DNA from: Thermothielavioides terrestris NRRL 8126
Taxonomy: Eukaryota > Ascomycota > Sordariomycetes > Sordariales > Chaetomiaceae
Assembly: GCF_000226115.1 (NCBI RefSeq)
Contig: NC_016457.1
Coordinates: 1,302,001 to 1,366,000, forward strand
Direction of reading: 5' to 3'
Length of the DNA: 64,000 nt
Shown piece after piece: positions 1 to 13,109 of the stretch. Made by a program: the position numbers and the translations under genes. The notes beneath the pieces were generated by a model, which did no database searches, was not told the origin of the DNA, and saw nothing but the letters and a program-made list of their open reading frames with translations. Every line of letters starts with the position of its first letter. Position 1 is the first letter of the stretch.

Positions 1-3000
1 CAACCTCCTCCAAGTGCACATGAAGGGCCACATATCTACCAGTGGGTGGCCGGCTACCGCAAGCGCTGCCATTGGGACCATTTGCCAGCGACTGAAGGAT
101 AGGGTAAGCAGAGGGCATGGGCGTCATCTGTTTCCTACCAGGTAACTAATGTTCGCACTGTTACGGTGTGCCCGTGGCTTCTACCTACCGCCCTATCCAA
201 ACAGTAGGAAGCGACTCTGGTATCTCCGCTGAGCAGTACAGATCGCAAACAAATTACCACAGGCAACTACTGAGTAGATACCTATTTATTGCTCCGTCGT
301 GGCATTTGCGCAGCGCCCACCAGCATGCTCAGCAGTCCACGACGACATGTTGCTCGAGAGATTGCGACAGTGGGATCATACAGTGCGAGAATGAGTCAAC
401 GGTTGGTTCCCCGGCAGCGGCGCTCTGAGGTTAAACGCCGCCTACGATCAAGTTTTGGCTGGCGACTAGTGCCTGAAATGTTGGAGCCATTGTGCGCCCG
501 ATATAAGCATTATAGTAACCGATGAAACTGCCTCTGTTTTCCAGACATTTTTCGGCGCGGCGTTGCTGCTGAGGAAGAAAGCTGAGAACTTCGCACAGAG
601 TACTGTGTGCGCCACGGACATACACGGTAATGGCAGTAGTGAATGTCCTCAGTTTACGTTCAGCTACTGCGCAATGTAATGGCCCAGCTCATGGGTAACT
701 GCGCCAGAGAACGCTGCTTGTGGTGCTAGCCCTGCTGGCAATCACGTTGAGTTTAGAGTCCAGGAACCATGACCGATGCTATGGTGTATGTACAGCAGTA
801 TTGCATCGAGTGACTGGATCAGATTCCGCCTGAACAGGCGACCCGACCTTCAGGCCGCCGCGGCCAAGGGGCCTGTTCAACAACCAATCGCGGGCTGGGG
901 CGGCCCATGGTGAGCTTCCCTGGGACGCCAGCCACGCCAAATTCAATGCGGTAGGGGACATGAAGAACTCAGCGGAGGTCACGTCGCCTTGGCCGCCTGC
1001 CTAGGTCAGTAAATGGCGTAAGAAGGACGGTTGAGTAGTCGCCGGTGTTCCCTGCGAATACCTCATTCAATGCTGCGTGGAACAAGAAAGCAGCTGGACG
1101 GCGTCGCGCAGCTTTGCTTGCCAGCGGCCTAAAAGCGGCGGAGGATCGGGGACCGCGGTTCGATGCGCTGGCAGCGAGTTTCAAATGCACACAACTGTGT
1201 CAAATCAGCGTTCTCGACCGCTGGATCAAGGCCACCTCCTTACATAAGACGATTGTCGGGTTCGAGGCACCTCAGTTTGAGGCCCAGTCGCCCCGCATGT
1301 TCTGTGTTCGATGGCATGCGGCGTCCACCCGGACAGGTTGCGTGCTTCCAATGCACTTGGCGTCGTGCAATCGAAGCCATGCGAGCCCGCCGGTCCACCG
1401 GGAGGCGATCCTCAACGAGCAGGTGGGCACCCTCGTTGGTTCTCGATGCGACTTTGCCGATCTGCAACATGCGTCTCTCGACATCCCGGCTTTGTCGCAA
1501 AGTAAATTGAAGCAGAGCCTGGCCATACCAAGTACGAGCATGCTGGCCCGGTTTTCGAGTTGGACATGGGGTAGGAAAAAGCCTGTTCATTCTCGGTTCT
1601 ACTTCTTTTGGCCTGATCTTCTCTGGTCTCCGCTTTCTGCCGAAGTGTCATGTAGGCGGGGTAGGCCCGCGCAGAGTTGAGCAGCAACGCTGCCCGACCA
1701 GAGCGACAGATGACGGAAGCAACAGACCACCCCCGCAGAGCCGATAGGTGAGTCTAGGTATGCGCATCACAGTTCGCCAGGCGGTGGGCAATCGCACAAT
1801 TGAAGAAAGACATCAGGTAAGATCACATCTTGTTGTATGGATTGCGAACCTCGTCGCCGGCTGCGGACGAAGTCGCAGCGCCGGGCGGAACAGAGACATT
1901 GAGGTGCCCTCGGCCGAGAAGGCTGGGCCTGCAGCAACTGAGTTGGCACCCGGGGGTAAGGATCAGGAAACAGAGAGTCGGAGGACTTCCATGTTGGAGC
2001 TGGAAAGCGCTCGACGGAACTATCAGTCGAGTCGTCTCGGAAAGCCCGGCCCAGGATTGCACCCATCCCTCCGAAAAAGGGCACCGCCGGGTGTTCGATG
2101 TACCGTCCGTGCATGATTGAAAGCAGCCCAGTGGTCGCGTCGCAGGCGCCCTTTCTGTCCAAAACATCAAAACATCGCGCTTTGTCGCATGCTGCGCCAG
2201 CCACCTCACTGGTCAGTTTCGTTTTCGCTGGGCTTCCAAGAACGGTCGGCCCCACTGGAGCGTGCTGCGCGAGATCGGCATTTTGCCATCTCGAGGGGTT
2301 TGAAACAGCGGAAGCAATTCCATCGCAACTCGTCGAATTGACGCTTTCGGCTGATTACTGGAAGAACGACATGAGGCACCGTATCTCGGGGAAAAGAAAC
2401 TGAGCAGGAATCACGGCGGTTGCATTCGCGGGGCTGCAGACGGAGCGTCCACCGAACTGGCTGCAGACTCTCACGTGATAACGCGACAAGCTTGGCTTCG
2501 GGTGCGCAACTGGTCGCGCCTCGGCAACCGGAGTCGAACTTTTGCAACGACCTGCGTCCCAGGCCACAAAAGACAAAACCTTGCAGAAAAGCTGGGTGGA
2601 ATTGGTGTATGAAGTCATTAGAGTCGCACATTGGCAATTGATCTGGTAATATGTCCAGAGCGCATGCACCTGCAACTAATTGGCCTGGATGATGGCCTTC
2701 TCAGTTGACGCGACGCCGCGCACCGAAAATGCGAGCAACGGAGTGGGATTACGTCATGTCGAGCAGAGCTCGGGATAAATGGGGCCCGGCACAACCACCA
2801 AGCAACGGCGGCAGGCGCGCACGGGCCAACACACCGCGCCCCACGAGTGTGTTTACCCAGGCATATCCCCGACGTAAACAGAAAGAGCAGCGCAGCGCAG
2901 CGCAGGAACTCGCCAGGGCACAACCTCCCTCAAAAAGTCTGGCGCGGCGAATTGCTCGCAGTTCCCTTCCCTTTTCCACCCACAAGGGCTGCAGAGAGCG

Positions 3001-3504
3001 CATCGATCGCTATTACTCGTCTATCTGCCATCCTTCCCCAATGCATGCCGGCGAGCGCTAGTTGCGACGCGCGCTGTTTCCCTTCCAGCGCCCGACCCTA
3101 CAGATCACTCTGCCGAGCTGCGGTTTCTCCTGCTTCTGTCGGCTGCAACACAGCGATTATCCGCCAGGTCGATCCGACGTGCTGATCCTCGCTCTGCACA
3201 CTCGAGAGCCTCGCAGCACGCCTTTCGACCAGAGACACTGACCAGCTTCGTTGCACCGCGGCCCGCATCAGTGGCCGCCGCAATTCAGCAGCAGCGCGAA
3301 CTCTCAGATCCGCAGTCGACCTCTCTCCACCAGCATCACCACCTACCCGCCTCTGTCGCCGCAACGCCCAGCCGACAGTCAGCCGAAGTCACTCGCAGGC
3401 GGGCTGCAACTTTATTCGTTTCGCGCGTGGCCATTTATTCGAGGTTGAGCGTCATATTCGCCCCAGCACAGTCTATCAACATTGCCTAGGCCTCATCCTG
3501 CAAG
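1..3504. other. No gene recognised; upstream region of cyclin B
   Basis: This 3.5-kb stretch holds only short open frames on both strands, the longest about 211 codons at 1045-1680 (+). None has a recognisable motif, and they overlap each other in several frames. The last few hundred bases before 3505 are probably promoter and 5' leader of the cyclin gene. I see no tRNA, rRNA or transposon here. Confidence 0.5.
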
Positions 3505-5907
3505 ATGGACGCAAAGGTAACATTTCCGTTCCCAAGTCTCTCTCCCAGTGGATTTCCACATGATCCACCTCTTGTCGGTCCTCGTGGCGGATTTCATCCG
3601 GAAATCGCTGTTCGCAGCAGCTACCTACCTACCTACCTGCCTGCCTACCTACCTACCTAACCTTTCCACCAACATACTACCTATTCCATGCCTGAACTCT
3701 GCAGCAGCAAACTAACCGTGACACGCACGTAGCCCCAGCGCCCACCGCGCGCCGCAGCGACCGCCGCCGGCAACGAGAATATATTCCCCGCGAAAGATTC
3801 CATGCATCACCGCCACAAGTCCACTGGCAACCTGACCACCACAACCGCCGCCGGCGCCCTCAACGCCCCTCCCAAGCGCACCGCCTTCGGCGATGTGAGC
3901 AACACAGCTAGAACCCGCGCGGTCGACCTCGCCGGCAAGCCCATTGACAAGGACGCCGTCAAGGCTCGCGCCAAGCCGGCCGCCCTAGTCAGCGTTCGCG
4001 ACACCCGAGTGGACAGAAAGGACAATAAGCAGGTCGGCCCCCACGAAGCGCGGTCGCGAACCATTACCACATCCAAGGGCATCAGCAACAGCACCAAGTC
4101 CCAGCCGAGCGCTCCTTTGCAAGCTGCGAACTTGGGCCCCCGCGGCGCGTCTCTGGCCCAGCCTCCGATGAGGAATGGGGCGTCCAAAAAGGCGACAACC
4201 ACGCACGAAGACGATCGGTACGACCAAAAATTGAACGTCCGTCGCGACGCAGCGTCTCCGGTCGACGACATGGCCGTCCTCGTAGTCAAGCCCGTCAAGG
4301 ACCCGCGCCATTACAAGAGCCAGCCGGTGCTCCGAGCCGACCAGCAGAGCATCCGGCACACACAAAATAAGGTCGTGTCCAAAACGGACGGCGCGATTGA
4401 TCCGAGCGGCGAGAGTGATGTCGACGACAACGTAACGGAAGCGGCCTACGAGGACGCTGTCGAACAGTTGTCCGACGCCGTCATTGACGGCGCCGTCCGC
4501 GACGCTCTGGCAGAAGTGAAGCGCATGGAATACAACAGCCTCTACCTCGCCGACTACGACCAGGCGATGCAGCCCTCCCGGATATCTGAGGCTCCCCGCT
4601 CCCCCAAAGCACTTCCCGAGCTCCCCGTGGCGCCGGAATCAGAGGAGTACTGGGACGAGGAAGAGGAGCAGGAGTATTACGACGAGCAGGGATACACCAC
4701 GGCGCACTCCTACCGGTCGCTCGGCGATAACACCGGGAGCGGCCCGACGACAATGCTTGCACCGAGTGTCACGGCGAGCGCCCAAGAAGAGCTCGAGAGG
4801 GCGAAGGCCTACGTGTTGGAGCACCAGACGGAGTATGAGATCGAAGAGGACGCATGGGACGTCAGCATGGTGACCGAGTACAGCGACGAGATTTTCGCAT
4901 ACATGAGGGAACTAGAGGTAGCCTTCCTTCTTTCCCCCCGCTGTTTCCTGTTCTTGCTCCCGATCAATCCTCCCTGCTGAAGCTGACTCACGCCCGCAGG
5001 CCCAAATGCTTCCGAACCCTCACTACATGGACATCCAGACAGAGATTCAGTGGTCCATGCGGTCCGTCCTCATGGACTGGTTGGTCCAAGTACACCATCG
5101 ATTCTGTCTGCTGCCCGAAACCCTCTTCCTGGCGGTCAACTACATTGACCGCTTCCTCTCGGTCAAGGTCGTCTCCCTGGGAAAGCTGCAGCTTGTTGGC
5201 GCGACCGCGCTTCTCGTGGCGGCCAAGTACGAAGAGATCAACTGTCCGTCGGTTCAAGAGATCGTCTACATGGTTGATTCTGGCTACACCGTCGACGAGA
5301 TCCAGAAGGCCGAGCGTTTCATGCTGAGCATGCTGCAGTTCGAGCTTGGCTGGCCGGGACCCATGAGCTTCCTTCGCCGTATCAGCAAGGCGGATGAGTA
5401 CGACTTGGAGACGCGCACCCTGGCCAAGTACTTCCTGGAGATCACCATCATGGACGAGCGCTTCGTCAGCAGTCCTCCCAGCTTCCTCGCCGCCGGGGCG
5501 CACTGCATTTCCCGTCTCTTCTTGGGCAAGGGTGGCTGGGTAAGTATGCCGTGTGTGTGTGTGCGTCCACAGTTCGCGAATGCTAATTTTCTTTTTCTGT
5601 TTTCCAGACTCCTTCTCATGTCCACTACTCCGGCTACACATTCAGCCAGCTCAAGCCGCTCATAAATATGCTGTTTGAATGCTGCCAATATCCCGGCAAG
5701 CATCACAGCGCCGTCTACGACAAGTACGCGACGCCGAAGTACAAACATTCCTCGACTTTTATTGAGAGCAAGATTGCCAGCGGAGTCACCTTGGCTCAGC
5801 TTTATGCTGGTAAGGCTGCTCAACTGGAGCCGTCGTCTCTTCTCGTCGACGACCGCATTGGCCGCCCATTCCCGGTGGTCGACAACCCCATTCCGATCAC
5901 GGCCTAA
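3505..5907 (+). CDS. nimE: G2/mitotic-specific cyclin B
   Basis: Regulatory subunit of the mitotic Cdk1 kinase, acting in the nucleus at G2/M; orthologue of Aspergillus NimE and of yeast B-type cyclins (family knowledge). Exons 3505-3516, 3733-4917, 5000-5539 and 5608-5907 give 678 residues, with all junctions in phase 0. Exon 1 is a 12-base microexon coding MDAK. It joins a conserved N-terminus (PQR...ENIFPAKDS) that has no ATG of its own until residue 28. A destruction box RTAFGDVSN lies at residues 53-61, as expected for APC/C-driven turnover. An acidic linker follows. The cyclin box begins near MRSVLMDWLVQVH (residues 419-431) and continues through the LPETLFLAVNYIDRFLS helix, with the C-terminal cyclin fold in exons 3-4. 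Intron 4 carries a GCTAAT branch site before TTTCCAG. Start choice rests on the conserved junction MDAK-PQR. Confidence 0.95.
3620..3661 (+). repeat. CTAC/CTGC microsatellite in cyclin intron 1
   Basis: About ten tandem copies of CTAC with two CTGC variants form a pyrimidine-rich tract inside the first intron of the cyclin gene. Length polymorphism here would not change the protein. Confidence 0.85.
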
Positions 5908-7887
5908 GCAGGCCCTCCTGGGGGCAGAACCCACATGATGCGGCCCTCGATCACACCGGCCTTGTCTTTGCGCGTATGCATTACACAACAGCACATCTCC
6001 GTCCAAGCGCGGCCAACACTTGCCGTTCGGCGATCTTTTGTCCCTTTCTTTATTTTGCCTGGCGCTTATTGTCGTTGCGTATTTTCTCTTTCTCTGCGAT
6101 TCTGGCGGATTACCTCGGCCGCAAGGTCTCTTTGCCGTGGTGTATTCGCACCCGCTTCGGAATGGCGACGCGGGGGGTATGTTTGAGGCTCGCTGTCGCT
6201 GTCGCTCAGCTCACGACGAACCTGTTCTGCGCACTGGGTACACAACGAGTCCCACGTCGCCTGGACCTGCTTCCTACATGGAAACATGCCGGCACAGCAC
6301 TGGCTGTCCACGGCACTGGTCTGGCCAGAGAGCCGGGACTCACGTTGACACGACCCATAGATCACCACGACTAGAAAACGGCGAAGAGCAACCAACAGCA
6401 GCAAGCTGGGGGGATGCTCATGACGAATTAATGAGACTTACGGACGAACTTTTCATTTTCCCCCTCTGGACGGATCGCCTCGGTTACCCACCTTTCATGG
6501 GTTTCGAGAGCCGATGAATAACATCATGTCTGCGAGACAGCTTCGGGGAACTGGCGGGAGGCTTTCTGGAGGGAGGCGTTAGGGTCAGGTACACTTGCAC
6601 TGGGACTAAGGTAATACTAGGGGTGGTGGTCATGGCTGAATACCCAAGGGAAAAAGGCATCCAGCGGCATGGCAGCATGGCGTCTTGAGGGGGGGGGGTT
6701 CGGTTACGGAGCAACCCTAAGGAGGGGCATGCGGTATAGAGGGCTACATGTATCAGTATTATTTCGCTTCAGGTCATGCTGGCGGCGGAATCTCTCTGTT
6801 TATTTTCTCTTTTTTTCTTTCTCTTCGTCTTCTTTTTTTTAGCCCCTGGGCAGCTTGGGAAACCAGGTGCTTCGCTTAGGCATTGTTGGGGCGGTTCGTT
6901 TGGCACTCTCGCAGATATGGGGGGTTAGCAGTACAGACGGTAGATGAAATGCTTTTATCACTGATGAGATGAAGTTTGTGGAAAGATGACTGTGGTCGGG
7001 GCTGCTCGTCGCGGACCCTGGGCTGGAATGCTCTGCTGAGCTCTCACTGCCAGGCTCCAGTTCATTTGATGCCAGCGAGTATTGAGTGCCCTGGATATCT
7101 GAGTTCAAGCCGCTCGGACACTTCGCAGTAGTGAGTTTGTACACAGTAGTTATGTCGTGTAGTGATGTAGCGTAGTGTGAAGCCGCCTCTGCACAAACCC
7201 AGGGACCGGGCACTTTCCGTCCCAGGTTCGGCCCAACCCGGGTGTTTCGGTCGGGATCTCGGGGTCGCGGGTGGGGCTGCTCTTCTCTCGGCTAATGTGC
7301 CCCTGCAGCCGCGCGCCAAGACCCAGGCTGGCGACCCCCACTGTAACCCTTGCACTGCGAGACCGGATTGGATGGAAGCGGTTGAGGCGATGAAAAAAAA
7401 AAATAGCTTCCTTCGATTTCGGCGGTCTATCGTGGTCTCGGGTTCAGGCTGTCCCTCTCACTTGCACATTCCCCAGATCCACACACTCGCTCGCGAGATT
7501 GCTGCTCCGGTCTTCGTCCGCTCGACCCGGCGCACCAGTTGTCCTCTTTCCTTGGTGCGAATTGGAATTGAGGAGAAGTCCTTTGGTATCGTGCAAGGGA
7601 AAAAGGGCAATTCCATTCTTTTGTTTTGCGCCAAGCAAAGTTACGCCCCGTGTCAGATCGTGGCGTTTTTTTTTCTTACTTTTTTTTCCCTCACTCTTGT
7701 CTTGGTCCCGCCGCTTGCGCGATCTTCTGGAATCCCCTGGCTGAACGTTGACTCACTGGGCTGTGCGCCGATCTTTGGTGCCCGTCCAACCTCCTCCCCC
7801 CCCAAAACGCCGCGAACGGTGCAGCGACGGCATTGTAGGTAGCCAAGTGCGCGCATTCCGAAGACTCCGCAGCGACACCCACCCGCC
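5908..7887. other. No gene recognised; cyclin 3' UTR and carrier promoter
   Basis: About 2 kb between two plus-strand genes. Short frames at 6020-6517 and 7177-7842 have no recognisable motif. The region contains a G9-10 run near 6690, a T/C-rich tract at 6795-6841, and a T-rich pyrimidine stretch at 7660-7700 ahead of the carrier gene. No RNA gene seen. Confidence 0.5.
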
Positions 7888-10128
7888 ATGTCGAAAGTCG
7901 CAACCGTCAAGGAGGCTGTCAAGGAGACGCTCGTCGGCTCGCACGAGCCCGCGCAGCTCTCCGCGCAGGCCAAGGCCCGGTTCAACCGCCATGCGATCAA
8001 GGACCCCGAGACGGGCGAGCTCTACCTCGGCCCTGAGCAATTCATCGACGCCATTGCCCCGCCCCACGAAGACTACGTGAGTGCACCGTGGTCCTTGCCA
8101 AAGCTCTCGGAGCAATGGCTGACATTCGCATTGCCATTCAGCACAAAATCAAGCGGGAGCAGTTTGCGATCCTGTTTAGCGTCGCCGACCGGACAAACAA
8201 GGGCAGGCTGACGCTTGCCGACTGGGGCTACTTTGAGAACCTCCTCAGCAAGCCCGATGCCGAGTACGAGATCGCATTCCGCCTCTTCGATGTCGACCGT
8301 CTTGGCACCGTCAAGTACGAGGACTTCCGCCGGCTCTACGAGCTGAACAAGGGGCCCGACAGCATCCCGTTCGACTGGGACTGCGAGTGGGCCAAGCTGT
8401 ACATCGGCAGCAAGACCAAGAGGCACAGCATGGACTACCAGCAGTTCTCCCAGATGCTCCGCGGTCTGCAGGGCGAGCGCGTCCGGCAGGCCTTCCAGCG
8501 GTTCGATGTCGACGGCGACGGCTACATCGAGCCCGAGGAGTTTGCCCTGATCATCCGCCAGACGGCCAAGCACAAGCTCTCAGACCACCTGCTTGACAAC
8601 CTGCACACGCTGTGCAACATTGCGCAGGGCAGCAAGGTGTCCTACGCCAACGTCCGGGCCTTCCTCAACATGATCAACGAGATGGACCTGGTGGAGCTCA
8701 TCGTCAGGCGCGCCTGCGCCAAGAGCAAGGATGGCCGCATCACGAGGGCCGAGTTCCTCAACCAGGCCGCCAAGATCACCCGCTTCTCACTCTTCACTCC
8801 GATGGAGGCCGACATCCTGTTCCACTTTGCCAGTCTCGATGAGCCTTCCGGCCGCCTCGGCCTCAGGGACTTCTCCAAGGTGCTCGATGCGGCGTGGCGG
8901 AGGCGCGACGAGGAGGAGGAAAGCCGGCCCGTCGTGGAGGTCAAGTCCAGGGGTGGGCAGTTTGTGGCGCAGGCCATCGAGTCGGCCTACAGCTTCGTCC
9001 TTGGCAGCGTGGCGGGCGCCTTCGGCGCCTTCATGGTGTACCCGATCGACCTCGTCAAGACGCGCATGCAGAACCAGCGCGGCGCGAGCCCCGGCCAGAG
9101 GCTGTACAGCAACTCGATCGACTGCTTCAGGAAGGTCGTCCGCAATGAGGGTGTTCGGGGCCTGTACTCGGGCGTCCTTCCGCAGCTCGTCGGCGTGGCG
9201 CCGGAGAAGGCCATCAAGCTGACCGTCAACGATCTCGTCCGCGGTTGGTTCACCGACAAGCAGGGCAAGATCTGGTGGGGTTACGAGGTGATTGCTGGCG
9301 GTGCTGCCGGCGGTTGCCAAGTCGTATGTTTCGCCGATACCTCCCACGCGCGGAAGGGGGCGCGTCGAATGGTGCATGCTGACGCCGATTGTTGTGTAGG
9401 TTTTCACCAATCCCCTCGAGATCGTCAAGATCCGCCTGCAGGTCCAGGGCGAGGTCGCCAAGAGCGTCGAGGGCGCGCCGAAGCGCTCCGCCATGTGGAT
9501 CGTCCGCAACCTCGGCCTGGTCGGCCTGTACAAGGGCGCGTCGGCGTGTCTGCTCCGCGACGTTCCGTTCTCGGCCATCTACTTCCCGACGTACTCGCAC
9601 CTGAAGAAGGACGTCTTTGGCGAGTCGCCGACCAAGAAGCTGGGCATCCTGCAGCTCCTGACCGCCGGCGCCATCGCCGGCATGCCGGCCGCCTACCTCA
9701 CCACGCCCTGCGACGTCATCAAGACCCGTCTCCAGGTCGAGGCGCGGAAGGGGGAATCGTCGTACACGGGCCTGCGGCACGCGGCCAAGACCATCTGGAA
9801 GGAGGAGGGCTTCCGGGCCTTCTTCAAGGGCGGGCCCGCGCGCATCTTCCGGTCGTCGCCGCAGTTCGGCTTCACGCTGGCCGCGTACGAGCTGCTGCAG
9901 AGCGTGCTGCCGTACCCGGGGAAGAAGACCGAGGCCAAGGTGGCGCCCGGCGTGGCCGAGGCCGTGTCGACGCTCAAGGAGAAGGCCGTCGACAGCCCGT
10001 TCTACCGGTCGCGCAACGCGCTCAAGATCCTGCTCGACCTGGACGAGCATTTCGGGCAGACCCCGCTCCGGCCGAACGCGCAGGGCTGGAAAGCGCTGCC
10101 CGGTTGGATGGGCGCGAAGACAGCCTGA
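7888..10128 (+). CDS. AGC1: Mitochondrial aspartate/glutamate carrier with EF-hands
   Basis: Calcium-regulated antiporter of the inner mitochondrial membrane exchanging matrix aspartate for cytosolic glutamate plus a proton, part of the malate-aspartate shuttle (aralar/citrin family). Exons 7888-8076, 8142-9323 and 9400-10128 give 699 residues, close to the family's usual length. The N-terminal half carries EF-hands: [12 protein letters not shown] near residue 113 and a canonical loop [12 protein letters not shown] at 185-196. Three mitochondrial-carrier repeats follow, each with the P-x-[DE]-x-x-K-x-R signature: PIDLVKTR (about 364), PLEIVKIR (about 462) and PCDVIKTR (about 560). Intron 2 (9324-9399) splits CQV and VFTNPLE; splicing is needed, because reading through 9324 destroys the second carrier signature. 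The C-terminal tail ([20 protein letters not shown]) resembles the family's amphipathic end. The gene stands alone, with no linked partner. Confidence 0.95.
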
Positions 10129-10987
10129 GTGAGGGCTGGGGCAGCTTTTTATAATGGGGTGCAATGGGTAGTGGTGGTGCCAGGGTCGCATTTGGGCGGC
10201 TCGGCCGGACGAGCGGCTCTCGGCAGTGGGGATCGGCTCGGCACCGGCAGATCTCTCTCATGCGGTACCCCACCCCGCTCGCGCACGAGACAACAATACA
10301 CTAATGGTCCAGCTCATCGGTACTACCCCCCCCTTCTTGCGTTACACAGGTTGGGAGGGGGTGCATCGGCCCGTGTGTACCTGCAGCGGCATCGAACGAT
10401 CGAACCGGGAGATGGGCAGACGGGCAGTTTCCAAGATATACAAGCAGTTTTGCATCGCATCGGCAGCAGGCGTTTACGGATCATGCGGGGGTGGCGATTT
10501 TCGTTTCAGTTCCTTCCAAGTTCCCTCTGTCTCATACTTCCATGGTCTTTCTTTTTTTTCTTTTTTTCTTTTCCCTTGATCTTCGCTTATCTTGCTTTTG
10601 AGCATTTTGGCTGCCATGAAACGAGGACGCTAATGAACTGTCGCTGGCTGTGGTGTCGTGTTGTGTTGTATTCGTTGTATCTATTTGTTGTGAAGGGGAG
10701 GGTCGAAAAGAAAAGGGGGGCGGGTAGATAAAGTAGATGGGACGTACGGCTATACCGTACATAGAGACACCCCACAGACATACAGGACAGGACTAGAGGT
10801 AGACTGCAATAGATGTATGTACTTGAGGAAGCGGGTTCGGTGTGAGACGGTGGTGTCGGTGTCTGAACTTTTCTAGTGTGCATTGATGTGGTGCAGGCCT
10901 ATATTACGCCCGCCGTTTATCTGCCCGCTGTGACCATCACTTTGTACATTTTCCGTCACTTCGATGTGTCTCTACTACCTCCGTCCC
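10129..10987. other. Intergenic; convergent 3' ends
   Basis: Between the stop of the carrier (+) and the stop of the minus-strand 2EXR gene, so it should hold both 3' UTRs. T-rich tracts occur at 10548-10575. No gene or RNA recognised. Confidence 0.5.
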
Positions 10988-11944
10988 TTATGGATAATCC
11001 AACATCCACCTCCTCAACATATTCCTCTCCGTTTCATCCGCCGGCACATACTCCTCATCCCAGTCCTCGTCCCCGTCCCAGTTCCCGTTCCCGTCCTCCC
11101 TCAGCTCGTCCCCGTCCTGCTCTTCGTCCCCGTCCACCTTCCACCCTAACCCTTCCCCATCCGTCTCCCCACCCCACCCCCTTCCCTTTCCCTCCTGGCG
11201 AACTCCCACCGCCGCTTCTTTATTTCCCCCAGGCCTCATCATCATCCGGGCCCTCAACCAGGCAACATACCCCTCCAGCCCGCTGCCGGCCGCCCCGGCG
11301 ATGCGCACGCGCCGCACCCCGCGCACGCCCTCAAACACCCGCAGCACCTCGGCCGCGGCCCCGCCGGGCACCGCCGCGCCCCACTCGATCTCCAGCGTGA
11401 GCGCCTCCGCGCCGGTGAAGGCGCGCGCCACCGCCGCGCGGTCCCACCACGGCGCCTGCGGCGGCGGCGGCGCGTCCAGCCGCAGCCGCACGTGCCACCG
11501 CGTGATCAGGTTGGTCAGGCGCGGCGGGGTGGTGATGGGGATTGTTTTGCTTCTGGTTCTGCTTTGTGGTGCGGAGTGCGGGTGGTGGTGGTGGTGCTGG
11601 TGGTGGTGAGAGTAAAGAGTGGGCAGGGCAGTCATGGCAGCCGGGTGCGCGAGGAAGGTGTTGAGCGTGTAGAGGAGCGGGGTGGCTTCGTGGTGGATTT
11701 GGCGGTTGACGCGGAGGATCTGCGGGTGGACGGTCGGTTCGGGCTCGGACGTGGACTCGGAGCGGGCGGGATCTGAAGCGGGGAGTTGCGAGGAAGAGGA
11801 GGAGGCCGTGTAGGGGTGGGAGCAGCGATAGATGGTGGTGAGTGTTTCGGGTGGCGGAGGCGGCGGGAGGACCAGGAGGTGGGTGTATATCTCCAGGCGG
11901 AGCTCCAGGGGGAGGGTGAGGAAGGATGGGCTGTTGCCGGACAT
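10988..11944 (-). CDS. 2EXR/F-box-like protein with acidic tail
   Basis: Uninterrupted minus-strand frame; with the ATG at 11944 it encodes 318 residues. The N-terminus FLTLPLELRLEIYTHLL, and further on the block HPQILRVNRQIHHEATPLLY, are the pattern of fungal 2EXR/F-box-like proteins, which typically act as adaptors of unknown targets. Between them lies a low-complexity Ser/Glu stretch, and a His-rich run follows. The C-terminus is strongly acidic (Asp/Glu/Gly-rich for about 40 residues) and ends RRWMLDYP. An in-frame ATG at 12100 would add 52 residues, but the shorter start is preferred because the motif follows it directly, as is usual in the family. No intron is evident. Function unknown beyond the fold. 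Confidence 0.75.
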   Translation of the reverse strand: MSGNSPSFLTLPLELRLEIYTHLLVLPPPPPPETLTTIYRCSHPYTASSSSSQLPASDPARSESTSEPEPTVHPQILRVNRQIHHEATPLLYTLNTFLAHPAAMTALPTLYSHHHQHHHHHPHSAPQSRTRSKTIPITTPPRLTNLITRWHVRLRLDAPPPPQAPWWDRAAVARAFTGAEALTLEIEWGAAVPGGAAAEVLRVFEGVRGVRRVRIAGAAGSGLEGYVAWLRARMMMRPGGNKEAAVGVRQEGKGRGWGGETDGEGLGWKVDGDEEQDGDELREDGNGNWDGDEDWDEEYVPADETERNMLRRWMLDYP

Positions 11945-13109
11945 ATCTCCGGTAGGGAAAGGCGCCAGTCGTAGAGAGTTTATTGGGGTGAGACTGAGGT
12001 CGGGAAAGATGCCTCTGGCAAGCTCGCGACTGAGCAGGACAGAAAAGACGGAGACAGTGGGAGACACTCTCTGCTTCCTTGAGGAATCGTGGACGTTCAA
12101 ATACCAGACAACAGCGACCGAGACAGCGGAGCGGTGAGCCGCTCGGGTGTAGTTACTCTTTTGCTCCGTGTGCTTGTCCCAACTTCATTTGATCAGCATC
12201 AGCATGACGTAGCTCGAATCATGCAGAGGTATCGGCCGGACTGCCGCGGAGGAACGCTAACTGGCGTTCCTGGAAGCCGAGCTCGGACTGGCGCCAGCCC
12301 AGCCATCCCCCTTCTTGTCAGAAGGTGCACCTGGACCTGCAATCAGCGGTGACAACTCAAAGGTCAGTATGCGCTGCGATTGGTCTTGCGGACCCGATCC
12401 GATGGCGGGAAGCCGAGAGTGGATTAGCCCGGCTCGGCTGCGCTTCCGGAGCGTGACGGGGCCGGGGGTCTCTGCAGATCCGCGAACCACGTCCCAGGCC
12501 CAGGCCCTGGGGTCAATGCACTTCATTGCAGTGCCCGCGATAGATCGGCTGGAACTCAGGAGCCAGGAACACTGTGGACGGGACAGGGCGCGTCGCAGAG
12601 GGTCTTCATGACTCGCAAGTTCTTGCCGCAAGATCTTGGCTCGCTGCGGCAATTCTCAGCCCATAACAGCAAAATGCCCGTCCCAGCGACGGCTTTGGAG
12701 TGCAGGACCGAGAAAATAGAGCGTGATTGTCAGAGGACGTCGCCGTAGTTATCTAAGGATGAGCTGCTCAGTGTTTCCGCTACTCTGCGTGTTACACAGT
12801 ACAGTACACGGGGGTAGTTCGGTGTTGATAAGATCGCTGTGGTTATGTCCTGTCGACCAATTAACCACCCGCAACAGTAATGGGTAGGGATGTGCCTGGG
12901 CTAGCCAGATATGGACTAGTGGAAAGATTGTTCGTTGCGGCCAATCCCATTGGATCCCATTCCATCCCAAGAGACCGAACGTTGCGAAACGGGCTCGGGG
13001 AATTGCGCCATTCAACCCGCACGGCGCCCCCAGAAAAAGAACGGCGCCGTCGGACAGTGATCAAGCGCGCGCCCGTCCGCTCGCCAAGTCAAGGTCGAAC
13101 TCGGTCGCG
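11945..13109. other. Divergent intergenic region
   Basis: Lies between the start of the minus-strand 2EXR gene and the start of the plus-strand PQ-loop gene, so both promoters should be here. Short frames at 12257-12652 show no known motif. Confidence 0.45.

Noticed and set aside
1045..1680. Plus-strand open frame of 211 codons
   Set aside because: No recognisable motif, codon-like signal or conserved start; overlapped by several other frames on both strands, as expected in GC-rich DNA.
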